From: Nitrospira sp.
GTDB lineage: Bacteria; Nitrospirota; Nitrospiria; Nitrospirales; Nitrospiraceae
DNA: 64,000 nucleotides
Assembly (NCBI GenBank): GCA_029194665.1
Contig: JARFXO010000001.1
Location: forward strand, 186,001-250,000
Direction of reading: 5' to 3'
Made by a program: the position numbers and the translations under genes. This document shows, piece by piece, positions 9,149 through 17,343 of the stretch; within the stretch, counting starts at the first letter, position 1; every line of letters starts with the position of its first letter. The notes below the pieces were generated by a model. That model was not told where the DNA came from. It did no database searches and saw only the letters and a program-made list of their open reading frames with translations.

Positions 9149-10231
9149 ATGAATCGCCCGACCGTCCTTCTCGGTATGAGCGGCGGAGTTGATAGCTCTG
9201 TCGCAGCAGCATTACTCGTCCGCGAAGGCTACGAGGTGCACGGGATTACGCTTCAGGTATGGGAACACGAAGACGAAGCCGTATCACCATCCAAGAAATG
9301 GCAGGAGCGTGGATGTTGTAAGGTCGGCATTGCCAAGCACGTCGCCAGACTGCTGAGCATCTCCCATGAAGTGATCGATGCCCGGGATATGTTTCGGAAG
9401 GGAGTCATTGACGATTTTCTCCACGGCTATACCACCGGCACGACACCCAATCCCTGTATCCGCTGTAACGAGAGGGTGAAGATTCGGGGACTCATGGATC
9501 TCGCCGCCTCGCGGGACTTCACTTATGTCGCGACAGGTCATTACGCTCGTCTTCGGAAACACCAGGGAACTCCGGTCCTCGCACGGGCCACCGATGATCG
9601 CAAGGATCAAACCTACTTTCTCTACCGCCTCGACCCTTCCTGGCTGCCCAGACTCCGTTTTCCTCTCGGCAGCTTGGTCAAATCTGACGTTTGGAGGGAA
9701 GCCGAGGCGCTAGGCCTCCCGGCAGACGAGCTGAAAGAAAGTCAGGAGATCTGCTTTGTCACTCAAGGAGACTACCGTAGATTCATCGAAAAAGAGGTTC
9801 CCGAAGCCAAGACACCAGGCCTCTTCATCGATGAAACCGGGCAGCCCTTGGGCAGACACGACGGCATTGCGTTCTACACACCGGGCCAACGCCGCGGCCT
9901 TGGCATTGCCACAGGACAACGGCTCTATGTTCAAGAGGTCCGCCCGGCGATGAATATCGTCGTGCTCGGCTCGGAGGAATCCCTGCTCAGGCAAGAATGT
10001 ACGGTGAGCGACCTCAATATCTTTGTGCCTCATCTATTGGAGAGACCAACGGAAGTTCACGTCAAAGTCCGCTACGCGACACCACCGACGCCTGCCATTC
10101 TGTCACCATTGACCTCATCGAGCATGCGCCTTCAGTTCCAGAAGCCTCAACGGGCCTTAAGCCCAGGCCAATCCGCGGTCTTCTATGACAGAGATCAGGT
10201 CCTCGGCGGTGGAATTATTCAACCGTTCTAA
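9149..10231 (+). CDS. mnmA: tRNA-specific 2-thiouridylase MnmA
   Basis: A 360-residue enzyme that thiolates U34 of tRNA. The PP-loop SGGVDSS is at residues 11-17. The catalytic cysteines are in NPCIRCNE and SQEICFVTQGDYRRFI, and TGHYAR lies in the tRNA-binding region. The C-terminal beta-barrel ends AVFYDRDQVLGGGII, the usual ending. GTG 9143 two codons earlier is an alternative start; ATG 9149 is preferred because the family N-terminus begins close to the PP-loop. It acts on the same wobble uridine as MnmE/MnmG encoded 4-6 kb upstream. Confidence 0.97.
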   Translation: MNRPTVLLGMSGGVDSSVAAALLVREGYEVHGITLQVWEHEDEAVSPSKKWQERGCCKVGIAKHVARLLSISHEVIDARDMFRKGVIDDFLHGYTTGTTPNPCIRCNERVKIRGLMDLAASRDFTYVATGHYARLRKHQGTPVLARATDDRKDQTYFLYRLDPSWLPRLRFPLGSLVKSDVWREAEALGLPADELKESQEICFVTQGDYRRFIEKEVPEAKTPGLFIDETGQPLGRHDGIAFYTPGQRRGLGIATGQRLYVQEVRPAMNIVVLGSEESLLRQECTVSDLNIFVPHLLERPTEVHVKVRYATPPTPAILSPLTSSSMRLQFQKPQRALSPGQSAVFYDRDQVLGGGIIQPF

Positions 10232-10372
10232 CGCCCCTGCTCCGTTCTTCTTCTTGACTTGTCCCGTAATCTTCCTATAGCCTTCGAGACAAATGAAGTG
10301 GATGAGAGGTGCCTCTATTTCGGTGACCTAACCGGTCGAAGGCCATACTTACCGTATTCACGAGAGGTTTCG

Positions 10373-10657
10373 ATGTTCGGTTCATTTGGCTGGATGGAAT
10401 TACTGCTGATTTTGATCATTGTCTTGATCATTTTCGGCGCCGGTAAGCTTCCCCAATTGGGAGAAGGGCTTGGTAAAGCCATCAAAGGCTTCAAGAAGTC
10501 CGTACACGAGGCCGATGCCATTGACGTGACACCGGCCGAACAATCTGAGCAGCCTCAGACTCATTCCGCCTCCTCAAGTCACGTCAATGCCCGATCAGAA
10601 GCCACACAAGCGGCAGCCCCCCAATCGGCGCAACCGGATCAGGTGAAACAAGGGTAG
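10373..10657 (+). CDS. tatA: Twin-arginine translocase subunit TatA/TatE
   Basis: A 94-residue protein starting at ATG 10373, with a GAGAGG ribosome binding site ending 5 bases upstream. It has a short N-terminal membrane helix (ELLLILIIVLIIFGAGKLPQ), a hinge Gly-Lys-Leu-Pro, the amphipathic helix GLGKAIKGFKKSVHEA and a disordered Gln/Ser/Ala tail. This is the exact TatA layout. TatA oligomers form the pore for folded, cofactor-bearing proteins. An in-frame reading from 10259 is unlikely because it adds a soluble leader ahead of the membrane helix. A second TatA/B-like gene follows. Confidence 0.94.
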   Translation: MFGSFGWMELLLILIIVLIIFGAGKLPQLGEGLGKAIKGFKKSVHEADAIDVTPAEQSEQPQTHSASSSHVNARSEATQAAAPQSAQPDQVKQG

Positions 10658-10725
10658 AAGGCCTGAGTGGGCTGTGACGACTGGACGCGGGGAGATTAAC
10701 GGCATTACCATTACTAATCTGAATC

Positions 10726-11025
10726 ATGTTTGGATTGGGAGCCAGCGAGATCTTAATTATTCTGGTGATTGCCTTCCTCTTATTTGGCCCGAAACAGCTT
10801 CCTGAAGTCGGACGCCAAGTTGGGAAAGCCATCAGGGGTTTTAAAGATACGGCTGAGGATCTTCGCAAGTCGGTGGAACCGGAGTTGAACATGATCCAGC
10901 AAGAAGTCAAAATGGTTGAACAGGACTTTCAAGCCTCCATGAAGGAAGCCGACGACGAGATCACCGCTGCCGGGAAACCACCCGAAGAGGCCTCGGCGTC
11001 TGTGAGCAAATCTGGTCCTATGTAA
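10726..11025 (+). CDS. Twin-arginine translocase TatA/TatB family protein
   Basis: A 99-residue protein with an N-terminal membrane helix (about 4-21, EILIILVIAFLLFGPKQLP) and the amphipathic helix VGRQVGKAIRGFKDTAEDLRK. A longer coiled acidic tail follows. The FGPKQLPEVGRQVGKA pattern is intermediate between TatA and TatB. The longer helical tail favours a TatB role beside the TatA encoded 68 bp upstream, but a phylogeny would be needed to decide. No tatC is present in the window. Confidence 0.9.
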   Translation: MFGLGASEILIILVIAFLLFGPKQLPEVGRQVGKAIRGFKDTAEDLRKSVEPELNMIQQEVKMVEQDFQASMKEADDEITAAGKPPEEASASVSKSGPM

Positions 11026-11210
11026 CCGAGAATGATCAGTGCGCTGGCTTCACGAAGCGGACACGGACATAGCTTCCCCTCTATTTTTCGACCCTCATCG
11101 AACCCTCCCATTGACGTTATATAGATAATCATATATACGGGCATCTCGTTACCCATTCTTTTTCAACGTGCTGAAGGGTCTGCGCGAGGCGACCATCTCT
11201 TGTTCAGGGC

Positions 11211-12911
11211 ATGGGTACCGTAAGAACGATTCCGAAACCGATAGTTTGGCCATCCTGGAGTACGGTCCTCCTCGCGGCGATAACGGGGGCGGTCGGACTA
11301 TTTATCGCCTGTGGTTCAGTCGAGGGCGCCTTCGAATTGCCTGAAGGCGAGAAGATTACCAATCCTATCGTCATCGGGCGTGGCATACCTCAAAAGGAAG
11401 CGTACGAACTGTTCGATCCACAGATCGGCAGAAACTTCGATATTAGAAACCTCTGGCTCCGCGCGGATCTGCGCGTACGACCTGAATTCCGTAACAACGT
11501 CTGTTTTGGCGGTGGTATCGGCGCCAGCGGACAATGTAACGCCCCTGGTACCACTCCAAATAACCTGCCGGGTAGCGCAACTGATCAATTTGTCCAGCAG
11601 ATGATCCGGTTGGGCATCGGCTATGATCTGTCACCCAACGTCAACTTTTACCTGGAACTCATTGATTCACGCACCTGGGGCGGAAACGGCACGCCGGTTG
11701 GCCCCGGTGGGGCTGGGAACAACGGAGACCCTTCGATCCAAACCTGTGGGGCCACGCCTGATCCTGGCCAGAGGCCGGTCTGCACACTCGGAGTGCGAGC
11801 CGGCTACATGTTGATTCGTAACTTTGTCGGTATACAGGGTCTGGGTCTCAAGGCTGGCCGGCAGTATCTGGTCTTCGGCGATCAGAGTTTGTTCGGTCAC
11901 TTTGATTGGTCCAACACCGGCTTCTCGTTTGATGGAGTCATGATGCAATACAGTAACAGCATACTGGATTCTCATGTCGGCTGGTTTCGAACGGCAGAAA
12001 CGGACCTCCTCCAAGGGGCAGCCGTCGGCAGTGGTCAAGCAAACATCGTCGACAATGCCCACGGTGATGCCGACCTCATCATATTTTACAATCAGATCAA
12101 GACTGTACCAGGATTTCTTATCGAACCGTACTACATCTACTACAACAACAACATTGGTGGAGGCGCCATTTCCTCTCAAGGGTTGGGTACCCCGAAGCAC
12201 GGCGATCAGAATCGTCATACCCTCGGAGCCAGGGTAGCCATGAAGAAAGGGTACTTCGATCTCTCCAGCGAAGTGGTCTATCAGTTCGGACAGATGGGGG
12301 ACACCGCTGTCAGCGCAAGCAGCCTGTGCGGTGATCCCGGAGGTGAGGGCAAGTGTCTCCATATCAGTGCATTGGCGACCAGGAACTGGATCGGGTATAC
12401 AGCATTCAACTGGCCCTGGAAACCTCGAGTAGCCTTCAATTTCGACTATGCCTCTGGAGACAGCGGTGCGAACTGCACGTTAAATGCAGCCTATGGTCCT
12501 TGTAAGACGGCCAACACATTTGAAAACTTCTTCCCGACGAATCACATACATATGGGATATATGGACGTCCAAGCGTGGAAAAACATGATCAGCTTCTCCG
12601 CCAACATACAAGCCCGACCCAGCGTGAACGATCACATCGAGGTGTGGTACACAAACCTGCACCTGGCCAATGCCCGAGACAATTGGTACCGCGGAAGCCA
12701 GGGTGTCTATGTCTTCTCACAGCCGGGCAACACCAAGACCGATATCGGCGACGAGATTGATGTCGTCTGGACCCATTTCATCATGGATGGCATGGTCGCC
12801 TTTCAAGGGGGCTATGGTCATCTGTGGCCTGGTTCATATATTTCGCAAAACCTCGGGCGAACTGCAGCCGGGCAAGATTGGGCTTACGCCCAGCTCTGGA
12901 TCAACTTCTAG
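11211..12911 (+). CDS. Outer-membrane porin, alginate-export family
   Basis: A 566-residue predicted outer-membrane beta-barrel. An N-terminal hydrophobic segment (about 17-36) followed by a small-residue region ending VEGA serves as signal peptide, longer than average. The mature part has alternating hydrophobic/aromatic strands, RVRPEFRNN and many Tyr/Trp girdle residues. The chain ends QLWINF with a terminal Phe, the classical BAM-recognition ending. The domain resembles the alginate-export (AlgE-like) porins that are abundant in Nitrospira. Its substrate cannot be read from sequence. A strong rho-independent terminator follows at 12967-12991. Confidence 0.82.
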   Translation: MGTVRTIPKPIVWPSWSTVLLAAITGAVGLFIACGSVEGAFELPEGEKITNPIVIGRGIPQKEAYELFDPQIGRNFDIRNLWLRADLRVRPEFRNNVCFGGGIGASGQCNAPGTTPNNLPGSATDQFVQQMIRLGIGYDLSPNVNFYLELIDSRTWGGNGTPVGPGGAGNNGDPSIQTCGATPDPGQRPVCTLGVRAGYMLIRNFVGIQGLGLKAGRQYLVFGDQSLFGHFDWSNTGFSFDGVMMQYSNSILDSHVGWFRTAETDLLQGAAVGSGQANIVDNAHGDADLIIFYNQIKTVPGFLIEPYYIYYNNNIGGGAISSQGLGTPKHGDQNRHTLGARVAMKKGYFDLSSEVVYQFGQMGDTAVSASSLCGDPGGEGKCLHISALATRNWIGYTAFNWPWKPRVAFNFDYASGDSGANCTLNAAYGPCKTANTFENFFPTNHIHMGYMDVQAWKNMISFSANIQARPSVNDHIEVWYTNLHLANARDNWYRGSQGVYVFSQPGNTKTDIGDEIDVVWTHFIMDGMVAFQGGYGHLWPGSYISQNLGRTAAGQDWAYAQLWINF

Positions 12912-12966
12912 GCTGCCGTATGCTTTACCCACCGCAACACCCTAGACAGGCTTCTCCAGTAAAGAA

Positions 12967-12991
12967 CCCCGCCCTGCCGGGCGGGGCTTTT
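12967..12991 (+). terminator. Rho-independent terminator
   Basis: A perfect 8-bp GC stem, CCCCGCCC (12967-12974) with GGGCGGGG (12979-12986), has a four-base TGCC loop and is followed by CTTTTG. It lies 56 bp after the porin stop, between convergent genes. A second, similar hairpin lies at 13041-13060; the pair together may instead be the end of a transposon (see findings). Confidence 0.75.
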
Positions 12992-13040
12992 GTAAACCAA
13001 GAGGGAATTCATCTCCGCTTCGCTACGAGCTGCCATTCCT

Positions 13041-13060
13041 CCCCGCTCTTCCGAGCGGGG
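13041..13060. repeat. GC-rich hairpin, possible TnpB/IS605-type end remnant
   Basis: A perfect 8-bp stem, CCCCGCTC (13041-13048) with GAGCGGGG (13053-13060) around TTCC. No T-run follows on either strand, so it is a poor terminator. Read on the minus strand, GATGCCCCGCTCGGAAGAGC, then GGGGAGGAATGGCAG and GCGGAGATGAATTCC resemble the hairpin-rich 3' end that IS200/IS605 tnpB genes share with their omega RNA. No tnpB frame is left nearby, so this is only a possible relic. Confidence 0.35.
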
Positions 13061-13087
13061 CATCCTCGCAGATCTTCGTAAGGGGCT

Positions 13088-13711
13088 TCACAAGGCTCTG
13101 AACTGACCGGTCTGCGCAAGTCTCTCCTGAAGTTCGCCGTATTGCTGCGTCACAGGAAACCGAGGAAATTCTTGCGGCAAATGGTCCGGTGGCCGAAAGA
13201 AAAACCCCGCATCGGCTTCAGCCAGCATCGCGGTGTCATTGTACGAATCACCGGCAGCCATCGTAAAGAAGTTCAGTGCCTTGAGGGCAGCCACCGCGTG
13301 CTTCTTGGGGTCCTGCATTCTCATGTGGTAGTTCCTGATGCGGCCGTTTCCGTCGATTTCCAGCTGATTGCAGAGGAGAGTCGGGAAACCAAGCTGCCGC
13401 ATAAGTGGTTGGGCGAACTGATAGAACGTGTCCGACAAAATAATGACCTGACAACGCTCTCGCAGCCAAGCAAGGAAGTCACTCGCCCCATCTAAAGGAC
13501 GCATTTTAGCGATCACATCCTGAATATCCCCAATCTTCAAGGCCTGTCGATCGAGTATGTCTAATCGCTGCCGCATGAGCTTGTCGTAATCGGGCATCTC
13601 ACGGGTGGTGATTTTCAACTCATCGAGACCCGTCTTCAGTGCCACATTGATCCAGATCTCCGGCACGAGCACCCCTTCCAGATCCAAACACACCACCACT
13701 GGCTTCTGCAT
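13088..13711 (-). CDS. thrH: ThrH-type phosphoserine phosphatase / phosphoserine:homoserine phosphotransferase
   Basis: A 207-residue HAD-superfamily enzyme very close in pattern to Pseudomonas ThrH. Motif I is CLDLEGVLVPEIW with nucleophile Asp10 and Glu12. The segment PDYDKLMRQRLDIL follows, motif II is ILSDTFYQFAQPLMRQLGFP, and motif IV is AAGDSYNDTAML. The length matches ThrH (about 205). ThrH dephosphorylates phosphoserine and can pass the phosphate to homoserine, linking Ser and Thr synthesis. The gene stands alone, convergent with the porin gene. An AGGAGAGATT stretch just upstream of ATG 13711 is its ribosome binding site. Confidence 0.93.
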   Translation of the reverse strand: MQKPVVVCLDLEGVLVPEIWINVALKTGLDELKITTREMPDYDKLMRQRLDILDRQALKIGDIQDVIAKMRPLDGASDFLAWLRERCQVIILSDTFYQFAQPLMRQLGFPTLLCNQLEIDGNGRIRNYHMRMQDPKKHAVAALKALNFFTMAAGDSYNDTAMLAEADAGFFFRPPDHLPQEFPRFPVTQQYGELQERLAQTGQFRAL

Positions 13712-14263
13712 GTAATCTCTCCTCCTGGTTAATCAGGGCACCGTTGCTCTGGTTATGTGGCGGCTAATCTTTGCGACGAGCATGGAGACCCATTGGTGTT
13801 CCCTTGCGAGCGGATCGAAACTAATATGCCGTTGCACGATGAATCAAGAGCCTCGCTGACAAGGATCCGATGCTTTGGCAAGGTGCATGTCGATTTGATC
13901 GTCCGGCTCATATCGCGTGGCAATGGTTTCTTCTTGATCTATGTGGAGCACCGTCATCAACAGATCCTACCGGTCCTTTGGCCCTACCCCAAATGGACTC
14001 CCACATAAGGCCATCTTTGGGTCTTGCGCGTTTCATCAAAAGGCGTAGATTTGCTCGTGCGCGGGTACACCTACCCTGCCGAACATGAGATAGCCAGGGA
14101 GAGGTCGTCACTCATACCGAGTCAGCGAGGTGTACCCCCGCTCAATCACCACCTCTCACATTCCTTCCCACACTGAACGATCGTCACCCACCCAACGTTG
14201 CATGATCCACTCAATAGGTTCTCTCGATCTTGCTCCTTTCACAAAGAAGCTCGATAATAGCGC
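13712..14263. other. Intergenic region without a convincing gene
   Basis: This 552-bp stretch holds no recognisable gene. A weak plus-strand frame (13757-14008, 83 codons) has no family resemblance and no good ribosome binding site. A 10-bp inverted repeat, GGGTACACCT (14063-14072) and AGGTGTACCC (14128-14137), separated by 55 bp, is the only structure I see. Confidence 0.6.
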
Positions 14264-14650
14264 ATGGGAGAGCCGATCGTCTTTTCGGGCCATATCATTG
14301 GTCTCCTCAAAGAGTACATGCGGGACCTTGTCGATCAGGCCATGCAAGAGCAGCATGCCCAAGCACAGTTCGGCTTTACGCCCCTGCCGTATCGTCCCGA
14401 TCAGGCCCTGTCAGACCTCCTCGCCCTTCTGGATGATCGCATCGAATCGGAAGGCATCCAAGTAGGCTTGTCGGAATCTCTCCTCCATGAGCTATGGAGT
14501 CTCTGTAACGAAGCAGTTCAGCCGATCGCTGATCACATCTGGCTGGAGGGAAACCTTGATGGTCGGAGCATGACTAAGGCGCAAACGAGGGAGCTGACCT
14601 ATCAAGCCCTGATCGAGTTTATTGAGTCTCGTTCACAAGAAAGCAACTAA
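14264..14650 (+). CDS. Hypothetical protein
   Basis: A 128-residue, soluble, mostly helical and acidic protein that I do not recognise. It begins MGEPIVFSGHIIGLLKEYM, has no cysteine pair, signal peptide or membrane helix beyond one Cys in ELWSLCNEAV, and ends in an Asn/Ser-rich tail. Helical periodicity is clear (LVDQAMQEQHAQA, DLLALLDDRIE). The composition and frame (no stop across 129 codons, Leu/Glu rich) look like a real gene. It stands alone between thrH and the EVE-domain gene, so context gives no function. Confidence 0.65.
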   Translation: MGEPIVFSGHIIGLLKEYMRDLVDQAMQEQHAQAQFGFTPLPYRPDQALSDLLALLDDRIESEGIQVGLSESLLHELWSLCNEAVQPIADHIWLEGNLDGRSMTKAQTRELTYQALIEFIESRSQESN

Positions 14651-14866
14651 ACCCATGCTTCCCTGGATGCGATCATCGGTGAATATGTGTCTAGTGGCCG
14701 GATTCTGTCCAGCCCCGCAGGAATGTAGAGATTCAGCTCGCGAGCTCTATGGCCTGAATCATAAAGGTAGTGTCTATCACCTCGCACCCCCGTAATGCAC
14801 GATTGCCACATGTCCGCTGTTCGGAGCATTTCCTCGCACAAGAGAATTCAGAAAGAAGAGGACGGA

Positions 14867-15337
14867 ATGGAGCCCAAAAGGTATTGGTTGATGAAATCAG
14901 AACCCTCAACCTTCTCGATTGATGACTTGATGCGATCTCCTCACCAGACAACCTGTTGGGACGGAGTACGCAACTATCAAGCGAGGAATTTCATGCGCAG
15001 CATGGCAGTCGGCGATCGAGTCCTCTTTTACCACAGCAACGCCGATCCACCGGCGGTCGTAGGCATCGCAGAGGTCGTCAAAACCGCCTACCCTGATCCG
15101 ACACAATTCAACAAAAAGGACAAGCACTACGACCCTAGGAGCAAACCATCCACGCCCAGATGGGATATGGTCGACATTAAGTATATTCGGAGATTTACGA
15201 GGTCCGTGACGTTGGATGAACTGCGGAGCGAAACCACCCTCAAGACAATGGTCTTGTTGCGGAAAGGGTCACGGCTTTCGGTTCAGCCGGTTACTCCGCT
15301 CGAATGGAGGCATATCATAAAGTCGGCTGAGGACTGA
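14867..15337 (+). CDS. EVE-domain (thymocyte nuclear protein 1-like) protein
   Basis: A 156-residue single-domain protein. It starts at ATG 14867; a longer frame from 14795 adds an unrelated leader. EVE-family marks are RYWLMKSEPSTFSIDDL, TCWDGVRNYQARNFMRSM, VGDRVLFYHSN, GIAEVVKTAYPD and WDMVDIKYI. EVE domains are PUA-like folds that bind modified bases in DNA or RNA. Here no restriction or modification gene is adjacent, so a defence role is not supported by context. The family is widespread as a lone housekeeping-like gene. Confidence 0.92.
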   Translation: MEPKRYWLMKSEPSTFSIDDLMRSPHQTTCWDGVRNYQARNFMRSMAVGDRVLFYHSNADPPAVVGIAEVVKTAYPDPTQFNKKDKHYDPRSKPSTPRWDMVDIKYIRRFTRSVTLDELRSETTLKTMVLLRKGSRLSVQPVTPLEWRHIIKSAED

Positions 15338-15350
15338 ATCGTTCCGTACC

Positions 15351-15629
15351 CTATGTGCTGGCCTTTCCATCGTCCATGTACCGATGTTGCCAGTCCAGCC
15401 AAGCGTGGCCCAGCTCGTGTGCAAGGATATACCGGCGGCGGGTCACAGGAAGTCGCTTCCGAACATAGATCGTTTTGGTATCGTCATCCCAAATGCCATC
15501 GGCATTCGCATCGCGCTTGTCCATTTCCGCATCGGATAACTGTCGAACCGCAATCCGGTAGCCGAACGGCAGGACAACCCTATTGGGAATACGTAACATC
15601 TTCTTTCGTTCGCTGACCATCGTCCCCAT
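15351..15629 (-). CDS. Small HEXXH-motif (ImmA/IrrE-like) putative metalloprotease
   Basis: A 92-residue protein whose only clear motif is a zinc-peptidase helix AHELGHAWLDW (His71, Glu72, His75). The middle contains an Asp/Asn-rich loop, DANADGIWDDDTKTIYV. The length is far below a normal peptidase, but the domain resembles the minimal ImmA/IrrE-type core in which a strand pair precedes the HEXXH helix. No third zinc ligand is obvious in the short C-terminus, and no Xre-type repressor partner lies beside it. It is convergent with the EVE gene, 13 bp apart. Confidence 0.7.
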   Translation of the reverse strand: MGTMVSERKKMLRIPNRVVLPFGYRIAVRQLSDAEMDKRDANADGIWDDDTKTIYVRKRLPVTRRRYILAHELGHAWLDWQHRYMDDGKAST

Positions 15630-15817
15630 AACTTGCTCGAGCTCCCCGCCATCGTTGACTTAGCCTACCATAACCAGGTAGCGAGAGTGTTGGCAATTTT
15701 ATCTTTATACGTCAATGACTTGCAACGTTTCCCTCCGATGAATCGCTCTGGCTACTTTTCGTCACTACCGCTCTCTTAGCGGTTCCCACGCCGACGAAAT
15801 TTGTGTATGATCGGCCT

Positions 15818-16582
15818 ATGGAATCTACGCTTGTTGCACAACTCGCGCACGCCTATCCCACCTCAGTTCGCCTGGTCGGTGTGAAGGTTAGGAACCGTGG
15901 GGAAGTCAGGAAGTTAGACTCAGCCGGTGTGTCATTGCGCAACGGCGACCCGGTCTTGATCGAGGTGGAAAATGAAGTCACCTATGGAATCGTCTACATG
16001 GAGCCCTACTCGACGCCCTTTATTCCTCCCATGCGCGTGATGAAATCCATCTTGCGAAAGCCGGATTCCGAAGAAACGGCTCTGATCAACAGGCTCGAGC
16101 AGCTCTCTCGTGAGGCTGCCGCCTATTGCCGAGCCAAAGCAGCAGAACTGAACATCCCTCTCAAGCTGGTCGAAGTCTATGGGGTCATGGATCGCCGCCA
16201 GCTCACCTTTGTCTACACGGCAGAGGACCGGATCGATTTTCGTGAACTGGTCCGAGACCTGGCGCGTCGATTTGGCGGACGCATCGAAATGCGTCAAGTT
16301 GGGGTACGCGAAGAAGCGAGGCGGCTTGGTGGCATCGATACCTGTGGCCTCGTACTATGCTGCGCGAGTTTTCTGACCGATATGCAGCCTATCTCGGCCA
16401 AGCAGGCGAAAAAGCTCGCACTGCCGATCGAGGACCCTCGTTTGTTGGGTGTGTGTGGAAGGTTGAAGTGCTGTTTGATGTTTGAGATGATGGACACTCA
16501 CGGTAAGATCGCTCCGCAATCTGACCAACTTATCACCCCGACCAAGCCCAATTCTCCTTCCTCCCCAACCCTGCCCTATTAG
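15818..16582 (+). CDS. PSP1-domain protein (RicT/YaaT-like)
   Basis: A 254-residue protein from ATG 15818; GTG 15803 is an in-frame alternative. The PSP1 region is recognisable by EVENEVTYGIVYMEP, the helical middle AAAYCRAKAAELNIPLKLVEVYG, and RRQLTFVYTAEDRIDFRELVRDLARRFGGRIEMRQVGVREEARRLGGID. Four to five cysteines cluster in TCGLVLCCASF and LLGVCGRLKCCLMFE, the same positions as in RicT, where they bind an Fe-S cluster in the RicAFT complex acting on RNase Y. Partners RicA/RicF are not seen. The C-terminus ends in a short Pro/Ser tail. Confidence 0.88.
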   Translation: MESTLVAQLAHAYPTSVRLVGVKVRNRGEVRKLDSAGVSLRNGDPVLIEVENEVTYGIVYMEPYSTPFIPPMRVMKSILRKPDSEETALINRLEQLSREAAAYCRAKAAELNIPLKLVEVYGVMDRRQLTFVYTAEDRIDFRELVRDLARRFGGRIEMRQVGVREEARRLGGIDTCGLVLCCASFLTDMQPISAKQAKKLALPIEDPRLLGVCGRLKCCLMFEMMDTHGKIAPQSDQLITPTKPNSPSSPTLPY

Positions 16583-16738
16583 ATCATCCACCGCGCGAGC
16601 TCATGTTTTGTACACTCTGACCTAAAAGACTCGAATCTTTTCTCAATCCACCATCTCTAACAACAAGTTGAATGTGGAGGCAGTTCTCTCCCTAGATAGG
16701 CTAGGTGATGACTCCTCAGCCCCAGGAGGTTTGTTGTG

Positions 16739-17257
16739 ATGAGAAAAGGTCTATTGGTCGCTCTGGCGATCACTGTAGTCGGATGGAGTGGAGGTGCAAC
16801 CCCAAAAGCGGCGGCCGGGGAACCGACAAGCCCAGCCCTTGGATACGAAATTCATGTCCAAGCACCACATATGATGCCGGATGGGACACCGGGTGGCCCA
16901 TTCCACCATTACTGCAAAGGCATTTCCGACAAGATCCTTCAATGTCTCCTCTTCGAATCCACTGATCCAAAGGCACCCTTGGTCGGGGTCGAATATTTCA
17001 TCGCCAAGGACCTCACCCGAAAGCTTCCCGCCATTCAGTGGCACCGGCACTTCCACGATCATAAGGTAGAAATAGGGACAGGGCGAGTCCAAGTCCTCGA
17101 CCTGCCTCCCGATCAGGCTGCTAAGGTGGCGGAAGCCGCGGCCGGAACAGATGGTGTGATCTATCAGCTATGGCAGCATGGTCAGGAATTTCCCGACGGC
17201 ACCGTGAGTTTCCCGCAATCCCTCGGACACAAGTTCCCTGGCTATTTTGACAAATAA
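16739..17257 (+). CDS. Exported DUF1264 (OBAP-like) protein
   Basis: A 172-residue protein with an N-terminal signal peptide (about 1-26, ending near KAAAG). AGGAGG at 16724-16729 supports ATG 16739; the GTG three bases earlier is possible. The mature part carries DUF1264 marks: HVQAPHMM, PFHHYCKGISDKILQCLLFES, APLVGVEYFI, WHRHFHDH and PQSLGHKFPGYF. DUF1264 proteins are known mainly from plant oil-body-associated proteins and many bacteria; their biochemical role is unknown. The many His residues suggest metal binding, which is inference. A cytochrome c gene follows 86 bp later. Confidence 0.85.
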   Translation: MRKGLLVALAITVVGWSGGATPKAAAGEPTSPALGYEIHVQAPHMMPDGTPGGPFHHYCKGISDKILQCLLFESTDPKAPLVGVEYFIAKDLTRKLPAIQWHRHFHDHKVEIGTGRVQVLDLPPDQAAKVAEAAAGTDGVIYQLWQHGQEFPDGTVSFPQSLGHKFPGYFDK

Positions 17258-17343
17258 ACTGAGTGGGAGACTCTAGGCAGACCTTCTGCCAGTAGACCAG
17301 ACACGGCTATGGTCATGACCTCAGTTATGAGAAGAGTAGCGAT

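Noticed and set aside
11667..12362. A 231-codon minus-strand frame inside the porin gene
   Set aside because: The sense frame has a signal peptide and porin features to a terminal Phe; the antisense frame has none.
13757..14008. Possible 83-residue gene
   Set aside because: No ribosome binding site, no recognised family, ordinary chance frame length.
14867..15337. EVE-domain protein as part of a restriction or defence island
   Set aside because: Neighbours are thrH, a small HEXXH protein and a PSP1 protein; no restriction, nuclease or methylase genes are present.
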